Source: Bacillus sp. Marseille-P3661 (GTDB lineage Bacteria; Bacillota; Bacilli; Bacillales; Bacillaceae_J). Taken from it: a DNA stretch of 64,000 nt. Positions within the stretch are counted from its first letter, which is position 1. Each line of letters opens with the position of its first letter. The stretch is from the NCBI RefSeq assembly GCF_900240995.1, contig NZ_LT965956.1:372001-436000 (forward strand), given 5' to 3'. This document shows positions 9,763 to 19,608 of the stretch, piece after piece. The notes beneath the pieces were generated by a model. The model did no database searches and was not told the DNA's origin. It saw only the letters and a list, made by a program, of their open reading frames with translations. Made by a program: the position numbers and the translations under genes.

Positions 9763-10647
9763 TTAAGCCCTCCTAGTTCCAATTTTGCTACCGAAGAATC
9801 CTTGTGGCTTAATAACTAAAAAGAGTAACATGACAATAAAGACAACTGTTGTTTTCCACGAACTTGGTAGTACCCAAAGTGAAAGAGATTCGATAATTCC
9901 CAAAAACAAGGCCCCTAGTGCAGCTCCTGGTAAATACCCAATACCTCCTATAATTACAGCAATAACTGAAACAAACATAATTGAAAACCCTTGGTCGGGG
10001 CGGACACCAATCGCCATTGCCTGTAATGGAGCTGCTAGCGCAACTAAAGCAGAACCAATTGCAAATACAATTGTATAGATCTTATTCGTATTCATCCCAA
10101 CGATGGTGGCCATTTCTGGGTTATCTGAAATAGCACGCATCATTTTTCCAATCTTAGACTTTGTAAGCACAAAGTATAAAATTATAAATACAATTACTGC
10201 AATAACAATCGCTAAAATATCTGTTATTGTAACCATAAAATTATTTCCGATATTAATAGTGGGTAATGGTCCTGAAAAAATAGAATAAGTATCCGGACCA
10301 AATATTAAGCCTATTAAATTCTCGGTAAGTATGAGAATTCCTAATGATGCAATGAGGGTCATTACTATAGATGCTCCCTTGTTCCGTAAAGGGCGATAAA
10401 TAAAGCGTTCCAATGCAACACCATAAATTGCACTGCCTAGTAAAGCGATAACAAATGAAACAACTATATTAGACTGAAATATGACATAACTCGTATAGAA
10501 AAAATAAGTCCCTATCACAAAAGTAGCCCCATGTGCTATGTGAAATACCTGTGTTGCATTATAAATAAGTCCAAATCCCACTGCTAATAGTGCATATAAT
10601 GAGCCTGTAGCCAGTCCCTGAATTAATAATCCAATAAGAGTTTCCAT
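9763..10647 (-). CDS. LivH-type branched-chain amino acid/amide ABC permease
   Basis: Second channel subunit, 294 aa, with roughly eight membrane spans. LivH hallmarks are GLATGSLYALLAVGFGLIYN at the N-terminus and the coupling-loop segment KIGKMMRAISDNPEMATIVGM. It is the first gene of the module 1 operon, with GAAGGAGGG before its ATG, 332 bp from the divergent lysR start. A promoter with a -35 inside the shared LysR motif lies upstream, so expression probably depends on that regulator and on the imported or derived inducer. Confidence 0.9.
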   Translation of the reverse strand: METLIGLLIQGLATGSLYALLAVGFGLIYNATQVFHIAHGATFVIGTYFFYTSYVIFQSNIVVSFVIALLGSAIYGVALERFIYRPLRNKGASIVMTLIASLGILILTENLIGLIFGPDTYSIFSGPLPTINIGNNFMVTITDILAIVIAVIVFIILYFVLTKSKIGKMMRAISDNPEMATIVGMNTNKIYTIVFAIGSALVALAAPLQAMAIGVRPDQGFSIMFVSVIAVIIGGIGYLPGAALGALFLGIIESLSLWVLPSSWKTTVVFIVMLLFLVIKPQGFFGSKIGTRRA

Positions 10648-10979
10648 GACTTTCCCTCCTTCTAATTAATATAAAAAATATTTTTTCTTCTTACATCTAA
10701 CTTAGTGCAATAATTATATGCAACTTAAAGTTATACGAACTTTCTATTTATTAAATATTATTGTTTTTTCAGTACCCCCTTCATTTTGATGCTGGTTTTG
10801 GAGATTCAGGATTTTGTCTAAGAACGTTTTAAATTTCTTATCACGCGATTATAAAATTTTATATTATTCTAACTATTTTAACTATTCTTAACTTTTAATT
10901 AATTATATAATTGTATTAATAGACAGTCCAATAAGTAAATTGGGCTTAAATATAAGTGACACTAATGGGAGGGGAAAAT
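10648..10979. other. Divergent regulatory region between livH and lysR (module 1)
   Basis: No gene is visible in these 332 bases, which are very AT-rich. They hold the ribosome sites of both divergent genes, a near-palindromic LysR-type box at 10925-10942, a leftward promoter, and about 220 bp of probable 5' leader for the liv operon. No riboswitch or convincing terminator was recognised in that leader. Confidence 0.6.
10902..10935 (-). promoter_or_regulatory. Leftward promoter overlapping the shared LysR-type box (module 1)
   Basis: On the minus strand TTGGAC (10926-10931) is followed after 18 bases by a perfect TATAAT (10902-10907). The -35 lies inside AGTCCAATAAG (10925-10935). This element continues as a near palindrome AGTCCAAT-N6-ATTGGGCT with a T-N11-A character typical of LysR boxes. 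The same 11 bases occur in the module 2 promoter. Binding by the adjacent LysR is inferred. Confidence 0.6.
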
Positions 10980-11876
10980 ATGAGAATAGAACCATACTTA
11001 TCTTTCTGTGCAATAGTTGAGGAAGGTGGATTTCAAAAAGCAGCAGATAAACTCTATCTAACGCAACCTGCAGTAAGCTTAAATATAAAACAACTAGAAA
11101 AAGATTACGGACAACCTATTTTAATTCGCAAGACTAAAGGGAAAATAGCGTTAACTCCTCTAGGAGAAAAAGTCTATGAATACTCCACTGGTTTAAGGGC
11201 GCAGATTGAAAAACTAGAACATTTGAAGATGGAATCATTAAAACAATTACAGTATGAAATTACGATTGATTGTAATTCCACAGGAGGGCTCTATTTATTA
11301 ACCAAGACTTCCCTTAAATTTCGGGTTAACAATCCCCAAATTTATTTAACTATTAGACGCACTAGTAATCGTGAAGACTCAAGAATATTTAATAATAATG
11401 CTGACTTATATATGAATTTACTTAGCTCGATACCCAAACAAATGAGCCCTATTGCTAAGTGGGATGATAAAATGGTCATTATTGTACCAAAAGATCATGC
11501 TTTATCAGGCCGTATATTATCACAGAAAGAATTAGAAAAACAAACATTTATTTTACCAACGAAGGCATCACCTTCACGTTTTGTTTTAGATGATTATTTT
11601 AATCATAAAATAGGGACCCCAGCGAAGTGCATATTGGAAGTAGAAAATCCAGAAGCAATTAAACAGAGTGTATTATCTCAAAAAATACCTGGTATAATAT
11701 TGAAAAGTGTTATTCAACAAGAGCTAGATAATGAGATATTAACTACAGTGCCTACAGAATCAGGTTTAGATATGATTTGTTATCATGTTATATTTGAAAA
11801 TAATCACAGACCTTTAACCGAAGTAACTAGAAAATTTATTAAATTTCTAAAAAAGAACGATCCATTTAGTTTTTGA
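10980..11876 (+). CDS. LysR-family transcriptional regulator (module 1)
   Basis: DNA-binding regulator of 298 aa. The start is the ATG at 10980 (MRIEPYLSF) because GGGAGGGG lies just upstream; a start 24 bases earlier is not supported. An N-terminal winged helix-turn-helix covers about residues 1-60 (FQKAADKLYLTQPAVSLNIK is the recognition region), followed by a periplasmic-binding-like effector domain. It is divergent from the liv-hyu operon, the classic LysR arrangement, and presumably controls it. It is clearly paralogous to the regulator at 21679-22572, sharing MRIEP, LTQPAVS and the IIDCN/TIDCN segment. The inducer is unknown. Confidence 0.88.
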   Translation: MRIEPYLSFCAIVEEGGFQKAADKLYLTQPAVSLNIKQLEKDYGQPILIRKTKGKIALTPLGEKVYEYSTGLRAQIEKLEHLKMESLKQLQYEITIDCNSTGGLYLLTKTSLKFRVNNPQIYLTIRRTSNREDSRIFNNNADLYMNLLSSIPKQMSPIAKWDDKMVIIVPKDHALSGRILSQKELEKQTFILPTKASPSRFVLDDYFNHKIGTPAKCILEVENPEAIKQSVLSQKIPGIILKSVIQQELDNEILTTVPTESGLDMICYHVIFENNHRPLTEVTRKFIKFLKKNDPFSF

Positions 11877-12086
11877 TAATATATAATTATTAAACATAGA
11901 TAATTAATTTCTATTCGATTAATTTTCAGCACAAAATAAAATCTTCCTAAACATTATTGATAATCAGCTAGAGGTACATCCATTTTTATTAATATGTTAT
12001 CTTAATCGTTTCCAAACTGTACTTTTATGGGGGCAGTATATATAAAGTATAATGTATATTACGCTTGCTATTTTGCTATTTTTTCT

Positions 12087-12305
12087 TTATAAACAAATAG
12101 TTCCTCCCATATTATTCAATACTTCTCTGCCCCGAGTAAATTGACCGCTATATCTGAAAGCAATATCTTCTAAATTCTTATCTTTAAAAATAGAGAAGAT
12201 TCCCCTTTTGTTACCATCATGATTCTCTAATTTACATACACTTTCGGTTGATATATATTTATTGGAAATACGAAAACACCACAGCCAACAATTTGACTGT
12301 GGTAT
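12087..12305 (-). pseudogene. Possible C-terminal gene remnant, unidentified
   Basis: A minus-strand frame is open for about 72 codons up to a TAA at 12087 but has no usable start. The last 45 or so codons have ordinary protein-like composition, with segments RGIFSIFKDKNLEDIAF and FTRGREVLNNMGG, unlike the AT-rich surroundings. The front part runs through the terminator hairpin and is probably not coding. I do not recognise the family. It could be the tail of a gene deleted when the two modules came together, or chance. Confidence 0.25.
12278..12305 (-). terminator. Rho-independent terminator of the module 2 operon
   Basis: On the minus strand ACCACAG pairs with CTGTGGT around a 12-base loop. 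It is followed by GTTTTCGTATTT, about 75 bp after the stop of the last operon gene. Confidence 0.7.
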
Positions 12306-12380
12306 TTAAACGTACTGCTATTTCTTTTCCCTTTTAATATGAATAAAAAATAAAAGTATCGGCCTGGTTTGTAAATTTTT

Positions 12381-14321
12381 TTAATTCTGATACGTCTTAT
12401 ACTGATCAGGTTGTATTTCAAGGTTTTGAAATTTTGTCTTATTCCGATATTGATCAATGTAAATAAAAATAATAATTAATAAACCAATTGAATCAATCAA
12501 TACAGATACAGGGGCAACAATTAAAATTACGGCTACCAGCGACAATAAACGATAAAGCCTTTTGATAGGATTAAAGTAATAGCCTTGTAAAGCAAAGGCA
12601 AGTGCAAAAATAACAATGATTGCTTTAATTACGCTCCAGATTATTGCAAAAATGTTAGTATCGATTAGTAACAATGCTGGTTCATAAGCAAATAAAAATG
12701 GTACAACAAATGCAATTGATCCAACCTTGGTAGCTGTCAGACCCGTCTTAAAAGCATTACCTCCCGAAATAGCTGAAGCAGCGAAAGCCGCAATAGCAAC
12801 CGGTGGTGTGATCATCGAAATACAAGAAAAATAGATTGCAAATAAATGGGCTACAACGGGGTTTAACCCCATTTCAATTAAAGAAGGTACTAAGATCGAT
12901 ATCTGCACAATATATGCGGGAATAGTAGGTAAACCCATTCCTAGAATTAAGGAAGCTATAGCAGCCATAACTAAAGCTAAAAACAAACTGCCGCCCGACA
13001 TATCAATCATAAAACTTGTAAAACGATCACCTAAACCCGTTAACGTGACAGCACCGATAATTATTCCTGATACAGCTGAAGCTGCAATAACTGTCAAAGA
13101 CATATTTGCGGCACCTTGTAGAGCATTTACAAGCTTAGTCCTAGTTAGTCTTGTATGTTTGGTAAATAAACTAACTAAAACTAATGCAAACATACTGTAT
13201 ATAATTGCAAACATAGGTGTACGTCCTATTGATAGCAAATAAACAAGAAGTATAAACGGTATTAATAAATGAAGATGTGACTTTGTAACGGATTTCCAAT
13301 CTCCAATCTCCTTCTCGTCCAACCCTCTCAAGTTTAATCTTCTTGCTTCTACATCAAGATTAATCCAGACTCCGACAAAATAAAGGACAGCTGGAATTAA
13401 AGAATATAATGCGATCTGAAAATACGGGATCCCTGTAAACTGTGCCATAATAAACGCCTGTGCACCCATAATCGGTGGCAGAAACTGAGCGCCTGTTGAA
13501 GCTGCTGCCTCTACTGCTCCAGCGTATTCACGGCTATAACCAATTCGTTTCATCAAAGGAATACTAAAAGAACCTGTGCTGACTACATTTGCAACGGCAC
13601 TACCGGATACCATACCTGTTAAGGCACTTGTCAGTACTGCAATTTTTGCAGGACCACCTCTCCTTTTGCCAGAAACCCCGGAAGCAAATTTTAATAGAAA
13701 GCGCCCAAACCCAACTTCTTCTAAAAGTGCTGCAAATATAACAAATAAGATAAGGAAGGTCGCTGAAATACCAAGGGGTATACCATAAATTCCATCAGTT
13801 GTATAAACTAAATTATCGATAAACATACTTAACGACTTACCGTCGTGCCCGAAAATCCCTGGTAGGTAAGGTCCCATCATAGGATAGAGAAAGAACAGTA
13901 TTGCAAGTATGGTCATTCCCCATCCCATCGTTCTCTTTGTAGCATCGATAACTATTAACACGATTAGTAAACCGATTAAGGTTTCACTAGTGCTTAACGG
14001 CGTCATATAGGGAAAACGTCCACCCATCAAATAATCGTAATTCAATATCAAGTATATTTGTGAAAGAACTAATATGATTAGCAAAAGTACAGGTACATAA
14101 CGATTGTAAATATAACCTAGAATGGACCTTGGGGTAGTTGTAGAATCAACTGCCCCGTTGTTGTTCTGTGGTATGAGAATTGTTAAATATAGTAGTGACA
14201 ATCCTAAAGCTAAATGAATGATTCTTTGCATGTACGCTTCAAGTGAACCAAAAACACCGGTATATATGTGAAACAACGACAATCCTATTGCTACTACAGC
14301 CACTAGGATACGTGCATTCAT
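12381..14321 (-). CDS. TRAP transporter permease, fused 4TM/12TM (DctQM-type)
   Basis: Single-chain TRAP permease of 646 aa in which the small DctQ-like and large DctM-like membrane parts are fused, the type that pairs with TAXI receptors. It is overwhelmingly hydrophobic with some 16 or more likely membrane spans. Family signatures include VSGSAVANVVSTGSFSIPLM, EAAASTGAQFLPPIMGAQAF and the late GMGLPTIPAYI. It closes the module 2 operon, 42 bp after the SDR. The matching TAXI receptor is the first gene of the operon (21498), so receptor and permease bracket the catabolic genes. Uptake is expected to be driven by an ion gradient; the substrate is likely an organic acid. Confidence 0.9.
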   Translation of the reverse strand: MNARILVAVVAIGLSLFHIYTGVFGSLEAYMQRIIHLALGLSLLYLTILIPQNNNGAVDSTTTPRSILGYIYNRYVPVLLLIILVLSQIYLILNYDYLMGGRFPYMTPLSTSETLIGLLIVLIVIDATKRTMGWGMTILAILFFLYPMMGPYLPGIFGHDGKSLSMFIDNLVYTTDGIYGIPLGISATFLILFVIFAALLEEVGFGRFLLKFASGVSGKRRGGPAKIAVLTSALTGMVSGSAVANVVSTGSFSIPLMKRIGYSREYAGAVEAAASTGAQFLPPIMGAQAFIMAQFTGIPYFQIALYSLIPAVLYFVGVWINLDVEARRLNLRGLDEKEIGDWKSVTKSHLHLLIPFILLVYLLSIGRTPMFAIIYSMFALVLVSLFTKHTRLTRTKLVNALQGAANMSLTVIAASAVSGIIIGAVTLTGLGDRFTSFMIDMSGGSLFLALVMAAIASLILGMGLPTIPAYIVQISILVPSLIEMGLNPVVAHLFAIYFSCISMITPPVAIAAFAASAISGGNAFKTGLTATKVGSIAFVVPFLFAYEPALLLIDTNIFAIIWSVIKAIIVIFALAFALQGYYFNPIKRLYRLLSLVAVILIVAPVSVLIDSIGLLIIIFIYIDQYRNKTKFQNLEIQPDQYKTYQN

Positions 14322-14363
14322 AAAACACCTCCACTACCTAACTGATACTCGAAATGTTTACAT

Positions 14364-15131
14364 CTAGACATTACGATATTCTTGCACACCCCATGTAGCT
14401 AAAGCTCCACCATCTACGCGAATATCCATTCCCGTAACAAAGCTTGATTCGTCAGAAGCAAGGTAGGCAACAGCTAACGCTTGATCAATTGGCTCACCCG
14501 TTCTACCTAACGGAATTTCAGGAGCTGTTCGTACACTATTCAATTGTTTTACACCAACCGGTGTTCCTGTTCGAGTTGGTGAAACAGAATTGACTCTAAT
14601 ACCATAATCCGCAAGATCCATTGCCATCGCTCTCGTCATATTTAACACGCCTCCTTTGGATGAACAATAACCGATCGCATTTTTTCTACCGCGATGTCCT
14701 GATGTAGATGCAATATTAACGATACTACCTTTAATATTCAGATCTATCATCGACCTCGCAACAACTTGGCAAAATTGGAAAGTCCCTGTCAAATTAATAT
14801 CAATACAATCCTGCCATTCACTAGTTTCTATCTCTAATACACCTTTGTTAACTGTTATGGCAGCATTATTAACAAGCGAATCTACTTTTCCAAACTTATG
14901 AATAGTTTCTTGCACAACAGACTGAATTGCTCCTTTATCACGAATATCTAATGCGAAGGCAAGTGCCTCCCTACCTAATTCACGAACAGCATCTGCTGCA
15001 GCGTCTGCGTTTTCTTGCAGGTAATCTGCACAAACTACATTTGCACCTTCTTTAGCTAGTGTTCTAGCAACCTCTATACCAATATTTGGTCCAGTTCCAG
15101 ATACGATCACAACTTTATCTTTAAAACGCAT
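14364..15131 (-). CDS. Short-chain dehydrogenase/reductase (module 2)
   Basis: SDR of 255 aa. The cofactor loop is slightly unusual (SGTGPNIG at 11-18 in place of TGxxxGIG), while NNAA, Ser142, Tyr155 and Lys159 (YCSSK) and the final DIRVDGG are regular. It lies between hyuB and the TRAP permease in the module 2 operon. It is the counterpart of the module 1 SDR but not closely similar. Probable role: oxidation or reduction of an intermediate made or used by HyuAB. Confidence 0.86.
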   Translation of the reverse strand: MRFKDKVVIVSGTGPNIGIEVARTLAKEGANVVCADYLQENADAAADAVRELGREALAFALDIRDKGAIQSVVQETIHKFGKVDSLVNNAAITVNKGVLEIETSEWQDCIDINLTGTFQFCQVVARSMIDLNIKGSIVNIASTSGHRGRKNAIGYCSSKGGVLNMTRAMAMDLADYGIRVNSVSPTRTGTPVGVKQLNSVRTAPEIPLGRTGEPIDQALAVAYLASDESSFVTGMDIRVDGGALATWGVQEYRNV

Positions 15132-15202
15132 TTTCCATCACTCCGTTTAATTTATTGGTTAATTAGAAACTCTCGAAAAGGTCAAATGCTTTTTCAGAAA
15201 TT

Positions 15203-17419
15203 TTAATTAACCTTATAGTCGTCCCATACACTAGAATCATCGTAACGGTGTTGCTCAGCTGCTATTAATAACCCGCAGTTTGAACAAATGTACTCCCATA
15301 GCTCGAAATAGGGTGAATTCCCATTTAATTTTTTTGAAATCCACGGACTTCCAGAGCCAACCTCACGTTTTATTAACAGTAATTGTTGTTTTGTTTCTTC
15401 ATTGGCTGCATTACAAATCACATGATCACAGCATGGACAATAGATTTGGTGATTACGAATCCTCATTCCGCCAAAAGGCTGTGACACTCCATGACTATCT
15501 ACTTTCTTAGGCTCTGTTGATTCTTTTACGTACGATGGATTTTGAATATAAGCTAATTTTAGTCTCTCGGTACGAATGTCTTTTCGTTTAGACAAAGTTG
15601 CTTCAAAATCAATCTGTTTATTTTTTATAATGACACCGTAGACCTGCTCTGCTTGTTCTTTTGATACTAAACCATTGTTAAAGTCGTCTAATACTCTTAT
15701 GGGTTCTCGCTCCGTCGGATCACCATAACCGCCACCGCCATGAGGAACAGCAACAAAAACATCGCCATCATTTAATTCAAATGCAGATTTTGCTTGTAAA
15801 AACTCCTTATTTTCCATTGTTTCAACACTTATAGGCAGTTCACCTATGTTCCAAAACTCTTGAAGATTGGCCTCTCTTATTAAGATAGCAGTAGATCCTC
15901 CACCTGGAAATCCTCCTGATATTCCTGGTGAACTAGAATGATTCACACCATTTGTATTGACAGTCAAATCTATTTTATTTGTTTTATATGGTGTAAAGGC
16001 GGTTTCTGCAGATACCCCTCCACGGAACTTACCTGCCCCACCAGAATCTTTCGTTCTTCTGCGATACAAAAACATCACAGGATATAAAGATTCCAATGAT
16101 TCGACATTGGCTACGCTTGAACGAGGAGCTAGTAGCTTCCCACCGACATCATAACCATCTGCAAATCCTTTCGCTCCGGTTCCTTGTAAATCGGAACTTA
16201 ACAGCATAGTCGCGAAGGGTTCACCACTCTGATCCCGTCCAAACAAATTGTATACAAAAGCCGCTCCTGACCAATTGGCCATTGCTTCTTCATTAAAACT
16301 GATACTTGAGGTTAACATTTTACCTAAAGTAGCTGCTGTTGCATTCGTAGTACAAATAGAGGCATGAACTGTCCCAAACCCAACTGGAGCAGGAAATTTA
16401 GCGTGATGAACGGTTCCTTCTTTAACTTTAATATCAATTTGTCTAAATACCCCTGCATTCCAAGGTATTTTTTCGCATAAGTAAGGAAATACTGCAGTAT
16501 AAACTCCGGATATTGCCGCCGCATACGTACAATTAATAAAGCCAGGACTTTGCTCGTCTGTTTCAGTAAGGTCAAAGGTTAAGTGTTCACCTTTTTTTAT
16601 TAACCGGCATCGAACCGTGTATATTTTTTCATCAAAACCATCATGATCTAAATGGTCTTCGCCATACCACTCACCATCCGGTAAACGACGGAGTTGCTGT
16701 TTAAATAGAATCTGGCTGTAATCAAGCATATCCTGAAATGCATTTATAACTGTGTTGATCTTATATCGATCTATTAAACTATATAGTCTCTCACGGACAA
16801 CATTTGCCGCTGCGATTTGAGCACGTAAATCAAGCTCTATCAAATCTGGTAAACGCGAATTTGTTAAATATGTTCCAAGTACATCATTTTGTAATCTACC
16901 ATTGCGAACAACTTTCAAATAGCGATATCTTGGCGCTTCATCGAAAACAGATCTTGCCTTTGGGTTCCAGCTACCCGGGTATGGACCTCCTACATCTATT
17001 TGATGGATAACTGATGCTGTCCAAGCAATCCGCTTTCCATTCCAGAAAATAGGTTGAAGAATGCAAATATCATTTTGATGGCCTGCTCCCATCCAAGGAT
17101 CATTTACCATATACATATCGCCTTCTTCAATATCTTCGCCTAACATCGCTATTGCATTTTTAATAATTATTGAAATAGCACTTACATGTAGGATAATATA
17201 AGCACCTACACAAAGGATTTCTCCTTCTGCGTCAGCTAGGACGACATTGAAATCGTTTCCCTCTGAAGCTACTGGTGAACCAGAGATATTAATAATCGTT
17301 TTTCCTTGTTCGTCATTTATTTGCCATAATCGATGACGTAATACCTCAAATGTAACTGGATCATTCCGTGGAATGAATTTTAGATCATTTTTTAAGTCAC
17401 TATTAGTTTTCAAACTCAT
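15203..17419 (-). CDS. HyuB-like subunit fused to an acetone-carboxylase-gamma-like zinc ribbon (module 2)
   Basis: Hydantoinase B/oxoprolinase-family subunit of 738 aa, about 165 residues longer than the module 1 homologue. The body carries NDPWMGAGHQNDI, GGAGKFRGGVSAE and PHGGGGYGDPTEREP. After about residue 650 comes an extra domain with a Cys pair at 661/664 (CPCC), a second pair at 712/715 (CSNC) and a late VWDDYKV. This layout resembles the small zinc-binding gamma subunit of acetone carboxylase. It starts 16 bp after hyuA. The fusion favours an ATP-dependent ketone or acetophenone-type carboxylase over a plain hydantoinase, but enzymology cannot be settled from sequence. Confidence 0.83.
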   Translation of the reverse strand: MSLKTNSDLKNDLKFIPRNDPVTFEVLRHRLWQINDEQGKTIINISGSPVASEGNDFNVVLADAEGEILCVGAYIILHVSAISIIIKNAIAMLGEDIEEGDMYMVNDPWMGAGHQNDICILQPIFWNGKRIAWTASVIHQIDVGGPYPGSWNPKARSVFDEAPRYRYLKVVRNGRLQNDVLGTYLTNSRLPDLIELDLRAQIAAANVVRERLYSLIDRYKINTVINAFQDMLDYSQILFKQQLRRLPDGEWYGEDHLDHDGFDEKIYTVRCRLIKKGEHLTFDLTETDEQSPGFINCTYAAAISGVYTAVFPYLCEKIPWNAGVFRQIDIKVKEGTVHHAKFPAPVGFGTVHASICTTNATAATLGKMLTSSISFNEEAMANWSGAAFVYNLFGRDQSGEPFATMLLSSDLQGTGAKGFADGYDVGGKLLAPRSSVANVESLESLYPVMFLYRRRTKDSGGAGKFRGGVSAETAFTPYKTNKIDLTVNTNGVNHSSSPGISGGFPGGGSTAILIREANLQEFWNIGELPISVETMENKEFLQAKSAFELNDGDVFVAVPHGGGGYGDPTEREPIRVLDDFNNGLVSKEQAEQVYGVIIKNKQIDFEATLSKRKDIRTERLKLAYIQNPSYVKESTEPKKVDSHGVSQPFGGMRIRNHQIYCPCCDHVICNAANEETKQQLLLIKREVGSGSPWISKKLNGNSPYFELWEYICSNCGLLIAAEQHRYDDSSVWDDYKVN

Positions 17420-17434
17420 ACTCCACGCTCCTTC

Positions 17435-19567
17435 TTAACCAATACTATCTACAGTAATAATGAGATTTTGATAGCGGTCCATTTCCATTTGTTGCCCATT
17501 GTGTAACGGTATTGTCGTGCCATATGAAACTATTAAAGCTGGACCAACAACGGTATTACCTGGTTTAAAATTCTCCGCCTTGTATACAGGTACATCCCTA
17601 AAACTCTTTGAATCAATTTGATACATTGGTTTATCTTCCAAATAAGCTTGGATTCCATCTGTACCTTCAAGCGGTAATGGTCTTATTTCTAATTGGTTTT
17701 CTGTTGCAGCGACAATATCTAGTCGTAGATTAAGCAATTCTATGGCACTGTTTGGAGAACTTGCTCCATGACCATATTGCTTTTCATAACTAACTTGAAA
17801 GTCGATGATAAGCTGTTTTAAGTCTGTATTTTTTAAATTTTCACTAAATTTAAGTGGTACTACGAGTTCATGTATTTGATTTCGGTAGCGTAAATCAACG
17901 CTGTAAATTAACAACACACCTTCTTCATTAAGTTTATCTCTTGAAATCTGTTCTTTTGCACGGCTAGTTAATTGATTTAAAATAGTTTGGACTTCAGGTA
18001 CAATAGAAGTATCAACCTCACCATATCTATCGCGTAAAATTTTCGGATAAGATTGGACATAAGAATGGCGGATATCTGATTGGCCGATGCCAAAAGCAGA
18101 AAAGACAGTTGCTGCTTGTGGGATGATCATACGGCGAACACCAATATCAGGTCCATAACCTGTGCAATGTGTAGGCCCGCACCCACCGAATGCTAACATT
18201 GAAAAATCTCTCGGATCGTTACCACGCTCGACAGTTGTATTTCGAATTAAATCTGCCATTCGTGCATTAACAATTTGATAGATGGCAGATGCAGCTTCTT
18301 CTACACTAATTCCCATTGGATCAGCAATATGACGCTTAATAGCTGTTACTGCCTTATCTCGTGATATGTTCATTTTACCTCCAAGGAAATAATCAGGATC
18401 TATATAGCCTAGGACTACATCAGCATCTGTAACAGTTGGCAATGTTCCACCACGCATATAACACGCTGGACCTGGATAGGCTCCCATGCTTTCTGGTCCA
18501 ACATGTAATGTCCCGACTTCATTTAGCCAAGCTACACTCCCGCCACCTGCACCTACTGTAACAATATCTACTGTTGGTATTGCTACAAACTGTCTTGCCA
18601 TTACAGTTACAGGGGTAGTGACTGGCTGTCCGTTCAAAATTAACCCAACGTCAAAGCTAGTTCCTCCCATATCCGTTGTAATTAAATTTTCTTCACCTAA
18701 AAGTTGACCTAGTTTTTGGCTAGCAATTACCCCTCCAACAGGACCCGATAATAATGTTGTGATAGGGACTTTTTTAATTTCCTCTGCAGTAGCCAATCCA
18801 CCGATCGATTGCATGACTAATGGCTCTTTAAGGTGATTCTCCTCAATTAATCTTTTTTGTAAACTATCAGCGTAGTTATGAAAAATCGGTCCAAGATATG
18901 CATTTATAGCCGTTGTATTCGATCGTTCAAATTCCCGAATAATCGGCACTAAATCACTTGATGCCACTACATAAATGTCAGGGTATTTTTGTTCGATCAA
19001 TTCTTTAACTTTCTCTTCGTGTATTGAATTCCGAAATGACCATAGCAAGCAAATTGCTATTGCTTCTACTCCTTCTTTAACCAATTCATCAACAGCTTGT
19101 TCAGCTTCCTCAAGTGATAAGGAAACGACCTCGTTGCCATATGCATCGATACGTTCGTTTAAACCTCTAACCCATTTTCGAGGTACAATTTGCACTGGTG
19201 GATCAGCATGGCGATAGTCTAATAATTGCGATTCGTCAAAGCCAGCAGTTCTACCAAGAACACGAGCAATTGACAGCGTATCTTCAAACCCTTTTGTAGT
19301 TAACAAACCAGTGCGTGCACCTTTTAATTCAAGCATTGCATTCGTAGTTACAGTCGTACCATTAAATACCATTTTTGTTTTTGATAAAATGGAGGGGACC
19401 GTTTCACCAAGTTGTTCGGCGGCTGATTCGATTCCAGCCAATATACCTTCTGGGGGATTCTTTGGATTTGAAGGTGCTTTCGCAAAGAAAAAGTTCCCCT
19501 CATTATCACTAATCACAATATCCACAAAGGTTCCACCTGTATCTGTTGATATTAAATATTGATTCAT
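17435..19567 (-). CDS. HyuA-like hydantoinase A/oxoprolinase family subunit (module 2)
   Basis: Probable ATP-binding subunit, 710 aa, partner of the downstream HyuB fusion. Nucleotide-fold motifs are STDTGGTFVD (7-16), TDMGGTSFD (298-306) and FGGCGPTH (460-467). It differs clearly from the module 1 HyuA (for example FGGCGPTH against FGGSGPLH), so this is not a recent duplication. It follows a beta-hydroxyacid dehydrogenase by 41 bp. Acetone/acetophenone carboxylases use this subunit to phosphorylate the ketone or bicarbonate; the fused partner suggests that type here. Confidence 0.86.
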   Translation of the reverse strand: MNQYLISTDTGGTFVDIVISDNEGNFFFAKAPSNPKNPPEGILAGIESAAEQLGETVPSILSKTKMVFNGTTVTTNAMLELKGARTGLLTTKGFEDTLSIARVLGRTAGFDESQLLDYRHADPPVQIVPRKWVRGLNERIDAYGNEVVSLSLEEAEQAVDELVKEGVEAIAICLLWSFRNSIHEEKVKELIEQKYPDIYVVASSDLVPIIREFERSNTTAINAYLGPIFHNYADSLQKRLIEENHLKEPLVMQSIGGLATAEEIKKVPITTLLSGPVGGVIASQKLGQLLGEENLITTDMGGTSFDVGLILNGQPVTTPVTVMARQFVAIPTVDIVTVGAGGGSVAWLNEVGTLHVGPESMGAYPGPACYMRGGTLPTVTDADVVLGYIDPDYFLGGKMNISRDKAVTAIKRHIADPMGISVEEAASAIYQIVNARMADLIRNTTVERGNDPRDFSMLAFGGCGPTHCTGYGPDIGVRRMIIPQAATVFSAFGIGQSDIRHSYVQSYPKILRDRYGEVDTSIVPEVQTILNQLTSRAKEQISRDKLNEEGVLLIYSVDLRYRNQIHELVVPLKFSENLKNTDLKQLIIDFQVSYEKQYGHGASSPNSAIELLNLRLDIVAATENQLEIRPLPLEGTDGIQAYLEDKPMYQIDSKSFRDVPVYKAENFKPGNTVVGPALIVSYGTTIPLHNGQQMEMDRYQNLIITVDSIG

Positions 19568-19608
19568 AAAAACACCACCATTTATTAGTTGAATAAAACG
19601 ATTAGTTA

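Larger units (their letters stand above)
11877..12380. other. 504-bp gap between lysR and the TRAP gene
   Basis: AT-rich spacer. It contains one open stretch without a start (12087-12305, listed separately) and the terminator hairpin of the module 2 operon at 12278-12305. No complete gene, RNA gene or repeat was recognised. No clear terminator follows lysR itself. Confidence 0.5.

Noticed and set aside
12227-12457. Minus-strand open frame of 76 codons overlapping the TRAP 3' end
   Set aside because: Its start lies inside the TRAP permease gene in another frame, it crosses the terminator hairpin, and its composition is AT-driven.
15203-19567. Calling HyuAB of module 2 a 5-oxoprolinase or hydantoinase outright
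   Set aside because: The superfamily covers oxoprolinases, hydantoinases and ketone carboxylases; the zinc-ribbon fusion argues against a firm oxoprolinase label.
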